From assembly GCA_934045075.1 (NCBI GenBank), contig OW203736.1, positions 6,248,091-6,312,090 on the forward strand: a DNA stretch of 64,000 bases, given 5' to 3'. Position numbers and translations under genes: made by a program. Origin of the DNA: Yponomeuta sedellus. Taxonomy: Eukaryota; Arthropoda; Insecta; Lepidoptera; Yponomeutidae. Every line of letters starts with the position of its first letter. Position 1 is the first letter of the stretch. Below the pieces are notes generated by a model. It worked only from the letters and a program-made list of their open reading frames with translations. It searched no databases and was not told the DNA's origin. Of the stretch, positions 50,791-59,389 are shown piece after piece.

Positions 50791-53700
50791 TTTCTCACTA
50801 TTACTATTTTGAATTATTATTTTGATTAATTATTTACAGCACAAAAGATTGTGTACACAAGGTGGATTTAATGCTAATGCATTTTCTACCAGTCGACCCG
50901 CAGGAGGTACTGTAGAGGCAAAAATCGGATTCCTACAGGATTTGGTGTGTATATTTAGGCCCTTGAATTGAGAATTACAGTAAGTCACAATATCGTTCGG
51001 TCTCTACAGATTTCCGAAAAAAGAATTAATTAAGAGACATTGGATAACGAATAATAGTTAATAATTCTTAATTCTCTAACCGATTGTATTTCACTTCTGA
51101 GATGGTTACCTATCGCTGAGTTCTGAATGTCTCGATATGATCTTAGATAGTAACTGCCTGCTATCATTTCACTAATTGGAGGTAGTTAAGATAGAACAAT
51201 ATTTTGCCTCGTGCGGAACGACTTCATAAACATTGAAGTTTTAAATTTACATATTTCAAAGTACTTAGTGAAAAAAATCCCGTCATAAACTAGAAACAAA
51301 CTTTATTTTCTTCGTACATAAGCATCAGTTTTGAATAGCCGTGCTGTGTCTTAAAACTGAGAACTTGGCTGGTTTGTGATCTCATTAAATGTAACAGTAA
51401 AAGTGTGCTTAAAACATTTCTTTTCCAACACTAACAACTAGCTCCCTTCTGTAGTAGGTATTTGTCTTCAAAACGTTCTTGATACATTATGTTATCCGTC
51501 CATACTAATGTAAGTGACTTTTATATTACCAATCGTGTGAAGCTTGTACCCTAACATTTATTGTACAGTCGACAGCAGATCATACCTTACATTTTTGTCC
51601 CAAACTCTCTCGTAACATAACTGAATGAATGTTCCGTAAACAGTGCTCACTACTGGTGGGCGTTGATTCGACTGCTTTGAAGAACAATTTTGTCTCCGTC
51701 AACAAATGGACCGCTGCCAAACTAGGCAGACGTTTAAATTTCAACTACATTTCAACGGAAGCCCAAGACAGTCGAATAGTTAATGCAAACAAACTCAAAG
51801 CGTCACCAATCTAGTGAAACAACTTAAAAAAAAAACGAAAGGTCAACGTGTTTTTATCAGCTGGGTTTAGATAAAGGAGTAAACAACTTTACATGTAGTT
51901 GCGTTGACTTAACGCACAGAATAAGTTCCGATATCAATGATACCACCAAACATGGTTCGTCGATGCGCAAGTTACTTTAATTTAATTGAACTATTTTGGC
52001 ATCGACTAACTGCTGTCGCGCCGACTACAAACTTGATAGTGCGTCCACTTCACGACAAGGACTCCTTATCCGCTCAACAATACGGAAACTGTTAGTTTTG
52101 TGAAGAGTTGACGTTAAAAAAAGCAGTTTTGTTCACGGGTAAATCTCCAATGACCCACCACAGAGTGCACACGTGTAAAGGTTGATTTGCTGTCGATTAA
52201 TGTGGATCACATCGCCGACTATCCATTATAGCATTGGTCTAGATAGCTGTAAATGCGAGTATAAAAAAAAGTAGTCGATGGTGAAATCCACTGTTTTAAT
52301 TTTTGTAATCAGCATTTGGAATTCTAGCCTATGAGTTTTTTCGTCTTAAAATTCATAAAAATTTAGAGGTCCATTACTTTTCTTTGTACAGTTGAAAGTT
52401 ACTTTTTTAGTTCATTTTAATTACAATACTAAATAGAAGTCTTATAGTAACCAATATAAATATGCTTAAATTTCGTCCAATGTAAATAATGCTTCCCAAA
52501 CCAGTGTGGAATTAATTTTGCACTTAGGCTTACCATATTATAAAGGGTGTATAAAAATGAGGTTTCTTTAATTAAAAAACGATATTCTTCTCGTCAGTAT
52601 GAAGAACTTTTTCATGGGAACAATTAATAAATTAAAGAAAATATCAGCTGGTAAAAAGAAAAGATCGTACTTGTCACAATTGATATTTTTTTCGCTATTT
52701 TAAATTTGTCACCATGGTATAAGTTCTTTGGGTTCATGGCTATGATAAAAAAATGTTGCATCATGTAAATTTAAACGTGATTAGACAGTTTGTTAATTTC
52801 GTAAAGAAAACACAACGTTGTAAAACCGTTGCGGCACATTGTGAGATTTGAAGTGGTCGCACTAGTATGAAACAGTTACGTTTAATACGCATGATCTAAA
52901 TTGACCCAACCTTTACATTTTACTTGCAAAATCGAGTTCTATTAGAGTGCACGAATGTCTGTTAATGTGATGTTGACTGTGCCATGGCCACAGCAATGGT
53001 CAGTTTTCTAGGTAGCCTGAGTGCAGTAAAGTATGCTCTTTAGTTTAGCCGAAGTAACTTCGGGTGTGTTCAATACATTAGTGGAACAACCCATAAAATC
53101 ACTAGCTTCTCTAAGTTTCTAAGGCGGTGTAGTTAGTGACTTAAACAAGAGTAGAAAAGCCCCGACACTAATGTGGTTAAATCTAGTCTGACATTATCAT
53201 AATCTAAGTTTAAGTATGGCTTTTTTCACTATTAATTCGCTGGTAAGTAAAGATTATGCAATAGTCAAGATACGAAGTTTGTAGCTACAAAGATTGACGT
53301 TTAAAAGTTAATTAAGGATGAACTTTGTAAGAAAAAAAATCAAATAAAACAAAAATATTTTCTTTAAGTAATAATTTTTAAGCATTTAAGTTATGTATTC
53401 AATACCGTTTACTTAAGTGGAAAGGTACTTATTCACTGATCCATTGAATTTTATACCTATGTAACAAAGGAGACTGGTACTGTACTTTGTAATTAAAATA
53501 AAATGTTGTGTAATAGTTAACGAGAGAAGTGTAAATTGTGTACATTCCCCTTAAAAAGATACAAAAAGATGTTTACACGTACCCTTAAGTGTGTACAAGC
53601 GTGTTAATAAAACCAATACAGTATTGATATCAGCGTTTTATTAGTTTGATTTTTTATTTTGCTTTGCCTAAGAGTCAAGGCAGACTGACAAAGTCGAAGC

Positions 53701-53830
53701 CTAAACCTAAATGCACATTTAAAGCATATTGACCCTTAACACTAAGATAAAAAGGCGAGAATTTGATGTCGAGATGTCTCTGCGTCAGTGCGCCGTGAAG
53801 TGAAGATTTAAGAAAATTCTAGCTGAATGA
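50791..53830. other. Repeat-poor AT-rich block, no gene recognised
   Basis: About 3 kb with no copy of any family listed here, which is unusual for this window. Short frames (e.g. 51629-51814) show no known domain. 'taataaaacc' at about 53604, followed by T-rich sequence, is a candidate poly(A) signal on +. The block may be distal goliath 3' UTR or functional non-coding DNA. Confidence 0.4.
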
Positions 53831-53837
53831 AGAATTC

Positions 53838-54055
53838 CGTGCTTCGCATGGCACGTTAAGCCGTTGGTGCCGGCTGTCATGTAATAGCAGTCGTTAAGCC
53901 ATGCCTTACGGGCGGCTTGATAACTTTTCACAGTAAAGCCCGCCACTGTCTTACAATCCTCCACCAACCCGGACTTGGCCCCCGTGCTGGAGTATGGCTT
54001 AACCTTCCCGAGATGCTGAAGAGACCCGTGCTCCAGCAGTGGGGAAACACAAGGG
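53838..54055 (+). repeat. 5S-like SINE, 5'-truncated, sense
   Basis: 'ccgtgcttcgcatggcacgt' to 'cagtggggaaacacaaggg'. Confidence 0.8.
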
Positions 54056-54144
54056 CAACGATAGCTGAATGAAATGAAGTAATTAAAAAAAACCATACCA
54101 AAACTGAGTCAAGACGAATACTTTGCTTAGAGGGCTTGTCCTTG

Positions 54145-54265
54145 TATGACATAACATAACCTCACACCTGTATCCCAGAGGGAGGGGTAGGCTGAGACTA
54201 GTGACTGTCACTTTCTACGATCCTGAGAGGTTACCTTCGCTTCATTAACGTTCATAAGTCGTTAC
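54145..54265 (-). repeat. 'ctctgcctacccct' retroelement tail, antisense
   Basis: 'cacctgtatcccagagggag' to 'gaggttaccttcgcttcatt'. Confidence 0.6.
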
Positions 54266-54449
54266 ATGAGAATTGAGTGCTCCGCAGTGGTGCGGTACGA
54301 TTGATTTACACAGATATAGACATCTTCATTCATAATCATAAGTTACAGATATAAATACTTTACAAGTTTACACTACACAATGTAAATACTAGAAATAGGT
54401 ACCGGCATAAAGTTTCGTTACCAACATATAGGCTGGTAAAGGTTAATAT

Positions 54450-54612
54450 ACGTAATACAGAGAATAGTGTAAAGGGGTTCGAAATTTCACTGATGCCGGT
54501 GAGTCGCCCATTAGCTCAGTTGGATAGAGCGCTGGCACGAATAGCCAGAGGTCGAGGGTTAGAATCCCGGCATGGGTGGAATTTTTAGCCTCTAAATAGG
54601 TTTTTAAAAATG
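54450..54612 (+). repeat. tRNA-core repeat, sense
   Basis: 'acgtaatacagagaatagtg', A box 'tagctcagttggatagagcg', decayed B box, tail 'cctctaaataggtttttaaa'. Confidence 0.8.
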
Positions 54613-55078
54613 GTTAATGTGGTAACCTTTGTCAGCCTAAATCTTGGGAAGGCTGTCCTTTATGGGGCATACGTATCTACAGTAAGATCCCTAAAGATAA
54701 TAAGATTGCCTAACAAACGCGTTTCGAACACTAAAGCACACTTTCTGCTAAAAAGGATACCATAACAGATTATTAAAATAACAAAGATGTCCTTAAAATT
54801 AAAAGTAGGTACTAAGTTGTAGAATACCATGTTGGTAAATTCTGTAAATTAAGTACGATAAGACTGAAAAGGCTGGAGTTTTTTTTACTATTTTTTCTCC
54901 AAAATGATCTACCTATAGATTTCCAAATGGACATCTAGTGTTACTTGTAAAGTTCAATAATTCGCCGTTTCTGTGTAAATTTTGAATAAAATACTTGATT
55001 TGATTACACGTAAATTAATTAATCATTCTGATACATAATTACAATTCAACATAACAAAATAGTTGCAATATAGTACAT

Positions 55079-55196
55079 TATGACACTAGTGAGCTAAGTT
55101 GGTCATTACAGACGAGGTGGGTTTACTGCTCGAGCCGAAGGCGAGAGCAGTTATGGAACCGAGTCTGTAATGACCAATGCTCACGAGTGTCATACG
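55079..55196. repeat. 118-bp foldback
   Basis: The left arm 'atgacactagtgagctaagt' continued by 'tggtcattacagac' pairs with the right arm 'gtctgtaatgaccaatgctc' continued by 'acgagtgtcat'. A second inner palindrome centres on 'gctcgagccgaaggcgag'. It abuts the next element. Confidence 0.8.
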
Positions 55197-55198
55197 AC

Positions 55199-55892
55199 GT
55201 TTTTCAACACACTTGTGAGGAAAATAAAAAACAAGCACAGGTAAATAAAAATAAAAAGTACGCTAAAAATACTGACTCAGAAAAAGAGTTCGCGTTCTTT
55301 TCCGTTTTCCATGTTAGGAAATTTTCATACGCTGCGACATATTTTTCCCTAGATTTCTCGGGTATCAAACTTTCATTGGCATTTTGCGCCTCATTAAGTA
55401 TGTCTTGCGGAGTTAAAACCATATCCTCTTCAGTATCAGTACTCGAACTCGACATTTTCACAATAAACAATGAAAAGTTTTATTTCTTGAGAACTGAGAT
55501 TGAAAATGGCGCGCGCTTATTTTTTTAATTTGCGCGCTGTCAAATGTAGGCAAATGTAACAACTTCCATACAGCCTATAAATCGATATTTCTGAATTACA
55601 AGTTGGCTTTTAGATATGTCTATCTTTTTCTTATTTTGATTGCAATTTGATGAAAATAAATGTTTAGCTATCGTATTTTGATACTAACGTGCATAAAATA
55701 TAAATTAAATTATTATTTTTAGATATGAAAACTCTTTGCTGTCATTATTTGTTTGTAGTTGATAAAATTAAAACTATATTCATTACAGCACTTGTGCTGT
55801 TATATTATTACGCACGCGTGTATAATGGACAGCATTATGGTTCTTAAACCGGTGTTATAAGAGTCACTTTACGAGCAAGTGTGTTGAAAAAA
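55199..55892 (-). mobile_element. TIR element with recombinase-like N-terminal fragment
   Basis: Ends are inverted ('gtttttcaacacacttg' at 55199-55215 and its complement at 55875-55892). A minus-strand frame, 55455 to 55204, begins Met-Ser-Ser-Ser-Ser, is acidic, then reads 'IPEKSREKYVAAYENFLTWK' and 'SFSESVFLAYF' before running into AT-rich non-homologous sequence and a stop. The 'PEKS..KY...Y..F..W....' pattern resembles the N-terminal (core-binding) domain of Crypton-type tyrosine recombinases. The catalytic domain is absent, so this is a non-autonomous derivative. The Crypton link is from memory of the pattern only. Confidence 0.55.
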
Positions 55893-55904
55893 CATTTACA
55901 ATTA

Positions 55905-56010
55905 CAAGCCTCCACCAATCCGGACTTGGCCCCCGTGGTGGAGTATGGCCTATACCTTCCCCAGGAAAGAGTCCCGTGCCCCTCGGTGGGGATATAATGG
56001 GTTGATGATG
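55905..56010 (+). repeat. 5S-like SINE 3' end, sense
   Basis: 'gcctccaccaatccggactt' to 'gatataatgggttgatgatg'. Confidence 0.75.
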
Positions 56011-56038
56011 ATGATTTACAATTAACAATCAACACAAT

Positions 56039-56860
56039 GTTAAACCTATTTTAGAGGCAAAAATTCCACCCATGCCGGGACTGGAACCGGTTTTACATCG
56101 GATATCGCTGTGCCCACTAGGGTTGCAAAATTACGTAATTTTACCGAAAAAGCTGATAAAATACGGATCTTTTACGGTAATTTATATATATTACGGTGAA
56201 ATTACCGGCTACGTATGTATGGTGAAAAGTATGGCGGGGGGTAAGACGAGCGTGAAAGTGTCTGAAATAAGTGTTTTAGCAAATATTAATGTGTAATAAT
56301 GGTGGATTATAAACCACCAGATAGCAAATAAAACCAAATTCATATTCTCTCAAGAAGTCCGTGTGAAGTTTAAATAAAGGCCCACATCTTTATTGAACTA
56401 AATATCACATACATTCGACATCTATCATCATCACTCATTAATTACCTACCATTTATTGATGATAATTAAAGTTTCGCAAGAAATCTTACTTGACACTGGC
56501 TAATGTGCAAACCGCACAAGCCATGAAGAAGAGAAAAAAAAATAGTGATGATCGGTCGCAGTGAGTGACTGGCTCCATCTGTTGCATGGACTCGGAACTT
56601 TCATAAATTGCAGCCGCGCGGTCGCAATAGTTTGTAAGTAAGAGTTAAATCATATTTTACCCAATTTTACCGTAATTTACCGTAAAATATATAATATATT
56701 ACGTAAAATATGGTAAATTACCGAATTTTACGAAAGTAATATTACCGCTTTACATCCCTAGTGCCCACGTGATTATATTCTTTTTATTGCACTAACCTAC
56801 TAACTTTTTAGCCTCTAAAATAGGTTTTTAAAAATTGTCCTTAGCACGGGTTATTATAAA
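56039..56860. repeat. tRNA-core family element split by a hAT-type insertion
   Basis: 56039-56109 has an antisense end ('cctattttagaggc', 'catgccgggactggaacc'). 56769-56850 resumes ('gtgattatattctttttatt') and finishes with the inverted tail 'cctctaaaataggttttta'. Everything between is the inserted element listed next. Confidence 0.75.
56118..56760. mobile_element. hAT-type non-autonomous element, 643 bp, 8-bp target duplication
   Basis: GTGCCCAC at 56110-56117 is repeated at 56761-56768. The element begins 'tagggttgcaaaattacgta' and ends 'ccgctttacatcccta', giving short imperfect TIRs (TAGGG / CCCTA). Sub-terminal 'ttaccg' and 'cggtaa' motifs recur at both ends. An 8-bp duplication with such ends is typical of hAT transposons. 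No transposase frame. Confidence 0.88.
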
Positions 56861-56941
56861 TAAATAATTATAAATAATAAAAAGAATATAATCAACACAA
56901 TGATAAATAATCATTGCGACAGGTAGTCTGAACGTCTGAAC

Positions 56942-57117
56942 CTATTCAAGGTCGTCTTCCGGGTCGTGATGGTGGTGGTGCAGCAGCGCGATGCGCACAG
57001 TCACTGTATCCCCGTCGGGCGCGCTCTGCGTGAGGCGCGCGCAGGCGCCGGCCGCCGCGCACCGCGCGCCCGCGCAGCGCGCGCCCGCCGTCTGGCTGCT
57101 GGCATCGCGGCACACCG
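56942..57117 (-). CDS. mGluR-like receptor, last exon (cytosolic tail)
   Basis: A 176-bp, very GC-rich exon; two bases complete an Ala codon and 57 residues follow before TAG. It contains five Cys in 'VCRDASSQTAGARCAGARC' and 'AAAGACARLTQ', then 'VTVRIALLHHHHHDPEDDLE'. The acceptor on the minus strand is 'ttttggcggccag|cg' with a short pyrimidine tract. The tail is not conserved, so the exon is supported by phase match with the previous donor, open frame and GC content. Confidence 0.75.
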
Positions 57118-59389
57118 CTGGCCGCCAAAACAATAGAGAACATGCAAAACATCGATATTCTGATCTTAAGGCCTGCGCAGACGAGGGACTATCTCCCGGG
57201 TACTTTTTTGTCCGTTGATATAGATCTCATATAAAATTGTATCAAATAACGCACACGAAGGAGTAAAAGTAGGTACCCCGTACAAAAAGTCCCTCAAGTT
57301 ACCGAGGACATCAAGAGACCGGACTGGACAAAAGTTAGGTGTTTTCTTTTTTTTTTAAACGCCTTTGTTTTTTCAACTACATGTAAATTACAACACAATA
57401 TTATATCAGAATAATTGCTTCCATAGCGTACGCCTCACACAATTTCCGGGGATCAAAATGACCGCACACCGTAGGCGTTGAGTCCGAGACAAGTACTCTG
57501 AGGACATTTTTTACGATTTAAGGACTTTTCTCCCTCGGGGACAAAAGTCTCTCGTCTGCGCAAGCCTTTATTGCAGATATAAGATCGATGTACACAGTTC
57601 CGATGTACACACCGGCACAAACAGCAAACAGGTACAAAATATTAAGCCTATAGAGAGCTATTGTTAAGAGTTTCACTGTGTAATCCAATCAGGAATGAGG
57701 AGATCCGTAGAAGAACCCGAGTTACTAATATAGGTAGCACGAAGAATTGCTTAGTTGAGTTGCCATGAGCCTCCACTCGCTAAGGCAAACTTTGATTTTG
57801 CCACGAGCGTCCACTCGCTAAGGCAAACTTTAGAGAGACTTACCACGAGGCTGAGCCGCCTCTTCCCCGCCGGACGCAGTCCTGTACTTCCCCACGTGGC
57901 AGCGTAAGGAAGGAAGCGGCGAGAAAGTGCGCACGCGTCTTGTAACACGTAAACTTCGCTTTTTGATTGTGAATTCAACTAGCCTCTGTGCCATTTATAT
58001 TAGAGGCAATTTCGTAAACATGTACTCTGTGATGTTCGTAAACGTTTCGCAAAAATGTACTGTGTGCCTCACCAGGAGGTTATTCGGCTCTGAGTCTTAC
58101 CAGGAGGGTTACTCGGCTCTGTGACTCACCAGGAGGGTTACTCGGCTCTGTGACTCACCAGGAGGGTTCCTCGGCTCTGTGACTCCCCAGGAGGGTTACT
58201 CGGCTCTGTGACTCACCAGGAGGGTTACTCGGCTCTGTGACTCACCAGGAGGGTTACTCGGCTCTGTGACTTATCAGGAGGGTTACTCGGCTCTGTGACT
58301 TACCAGGAGGGTTACTCGGCTCCGTGATTTACCAGGAGGGTTACTCGGCTCTGTGACTTATCAGGAGGGTTACTCGGCTCTGTGACTCACCAGGAGGGTT
58401 ACTCTGTGACTTACCGCGAGGTTTGCTCGGCTCTTCCCCGCCGGGCGCAGGCCGGTACTTCCCCAGGTGGCAGCGTATGGAGGCGGTGAGGAAGTGCGCG
58501 CGCGTGTTGCGCTGCGGCCGCCACAGGCACACGTAGACGCGCGGGCCCAGCGCGAGTAGCGCCGCGCCGCCCGCCGACAGAGATACGCAGCCGCAGAGCG
58601 CCGCTGTGCGGGCCTGCAAATCAAATCTATTTATTTCAACGTAAAGAATCAACCCAATTCTTCCCGCGGGTGTCGTAAAAGGCGACTAAGGGACATGAAC
58701 CGGGGGGCGGGCAGCAGCGCCCCCTGCAGTACAATTCCACCGAACTGCGATCCCCAACCAGCGTGGGGATTATGGGCATTACCCCCTATGATAGCACAAC
58801 GTGGCGCTCTTTAGGGGAGGGCTATGTCCAGCAGTGGACTAGTATAGCCTGACGACGAAAGAATTTACATCCTGTTTCGATATTAATCCTTGCATGTCCC
58901 CACTGCTAGGGCACGGGTCTCTACCTTTTTTCGTAAAGAAATTTAGGCCATACTCCACCACGGGGGCCAAGTCCGGGTTGGTGGAGGTAAGACAGTCGTG
59001 TGTCTTACTGACAGAAGTTATCAAGCCGCCCATAAGCCCTCTGGCATGGCTTAACGACTACCATTACATGACAGCCGGCACCAACGGCTTAACATGCCTT
59101 GCGAAGCACGGACGCGCTCGGAAAAATGCCACTAGCGGTGGTCACAGGACTTAGTTCAGAGCCCCGATGACGTGTAAACTGTAACCGCTGCTTATTGAAT
59201 AAAGATTTTATTATTATTATCAATGATCGACGTAGCCATGCTGACCTCAGCCGCAGCGTAGAGCGGGAAGAAGGCGAGCCAGGTGACGCAGGTGCCGTAA
59301 GCCGCGGCGCCCACGAAGCGCGTCTCGTTGAAGTTGTGCGGCAGCCGGCGCGCGCGCACGGCCGTCACCGTGCACGCCAGCAGCAGCAC
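56942..59389 (-). CDS. Metabotropic glutamate receptor-like class C GPCR, C-terminal three exons
   Basis: Minus-strand exons 59389-59246, 58613-58415 and 57117-56942 join in frame (phases 0 and 1) and end at TAG 56942-56944. They encode a 172-residue C-terminal part. 'NFNETRFVG' and 'YGTCVTWLAFFPLY' (TM6) are class C GPCR hallmarks, followed by TM7 ('LCGCVSLSAGGAALLALGPR') with 'VYVCLWRPQRN' at its cytosolic end. Such receptors couple extracellular glutamate or related ligands to G proteins at neuronal membranes. The 'SIRCHLGKYR' motif after TM7 suggests the mangetout/mGluR-B type of insects rather than mGluR-A, from memory only. The Venus-flytrap, Cys-rich and TM1-5 parts lie beyond the 54-bp array. 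Confidence 0.88.
57169..57567. mobile_element. TIR element (399 bp) with TTA target duplication
   Basis: It begins 'aggcctgcgcagacgaggga' and ends with the near-inverse 'tctcgtctgcgcaagcct'. TTA flanks at 57166-57168 and 57568-57570. The interior repeats sub-terminal 'gaggac' motifs. PIF/Harbinger-type by target size (inference); no transposase. It lies in the last intron of the receptor. Confidence 0.75.
57768..57843. repeat. Two direct copies of a ~37-bp unit
   Basis: 'tccactcgctaaggcaaact' occurs at about 57771 and 57810 with matching flanks, next to the decayed exon copy. Confidence 0.8.
57844..57945 (-). pseudogene. Decayed duplicate of the receptor TM7 exon 3' end with donor
   Basis: On the minus strand it parallels the last ~95 bases of the true exon: 'acgcgtgcgcact', 'tacgctgccac.tggggaag', 'tac.gg.ctgcg', 'ggcggggaagag' and then 'cct.g.g|gtaagt'. 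A 4-base insertion ('ttcc') near 57918 breaks the frame. The splice donor is intact. No TM7 part or acceptor was copied. Confidence 0.88.
58067..58408 (-). repeat. 29-bp minisatellite derived from the splice-donor region, 12 units
   Basis: Units start at 58067, 58097, 58124, 58153, 58182, 58211, 58240, 58269, 58298, 58327, 58356 and 58385. On the coding (minus) strand each reads like 'ccctcctg|gtaagtcacag' or '|gtgagtcacag' plus 'agccgagtaa'. The array begins at the genuine donor of the TM7 exon (58414-58409). Nine of twelve units keep GT at the donor position; the others read GG (58182) or GA (58269, 58356). Confidence 0.92.
58415..58613 (-). CDS. mGluR-like receptor, TM7 exon
   Basis: A 199-bp exon (66 codons plus one base). 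The acceptor 'gatttgatttgcag' precedes Ala-Arg; the donor 'cctcgcg|gtaagt' is strong. It encodes TM7 with the class C 'SLSA' pattern, the 'P(R)VYV..W.PQ.N' exit, and a basic cytosolic stretch 'RAHFLTASIRCHLGKYR'. GC is far above the flanks. This exon is the best-supported part of the receptor with the TM6 exon. Confidence 0.9.
58649..58855 (+). repeat. Retroelement tail family A with short target duplication
   Basis: AAAGAAT flanks both sides (58642-58648 and 58856-58862). Joining the flanks gives 'aacgtaaagaatttacat', a sequence also present uninterrupted at about 23238. 5'-truncated copy ending 'gcctgacgacg'. Confidence 0.8.
58877..59152 (-). repeat. 5S-like SINE in the receptor TM6-TM7 intron, antisense on +
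   Basis: 'ttaatccttgcatgtcccca' to 'ccactagcggtggtcacagg'. It is in the same transcriptional sense as the receptor, ~260 bp upstream of its TM7 exon. Confidence 0.85.
59246..59389 (-). CDS. mGluR-like receptor, TM6 exon
   Basis: It encodes 'VLLLACTVTAVRARRLPHNF', 'NETRFVGAAAYGTCVTWLAF', 'FPLYAAAE' (48 codons), equivalent to the end of TM5, loop 3 ('NFNE') and TM6 of class C GPCRs. The donor is 'ctgag|gtcagc' (weak but phase-correct). The upstream boundary is uncertain because the 54-bp array starts here: 'tccaag|gtgctg' is one candidate acceptor, 'gtttctccag|tg' 35 bases further upstream (about 59424) another. The frame stays open into the array, which is not evidence that the array is translated. 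Confidence 0.85.

Noticed and set aside
55187..55528. 113-codon + strand frame
   Set aside because: It overlaps the recombinase-like minus-strand frame and lacks any recognisable motif.
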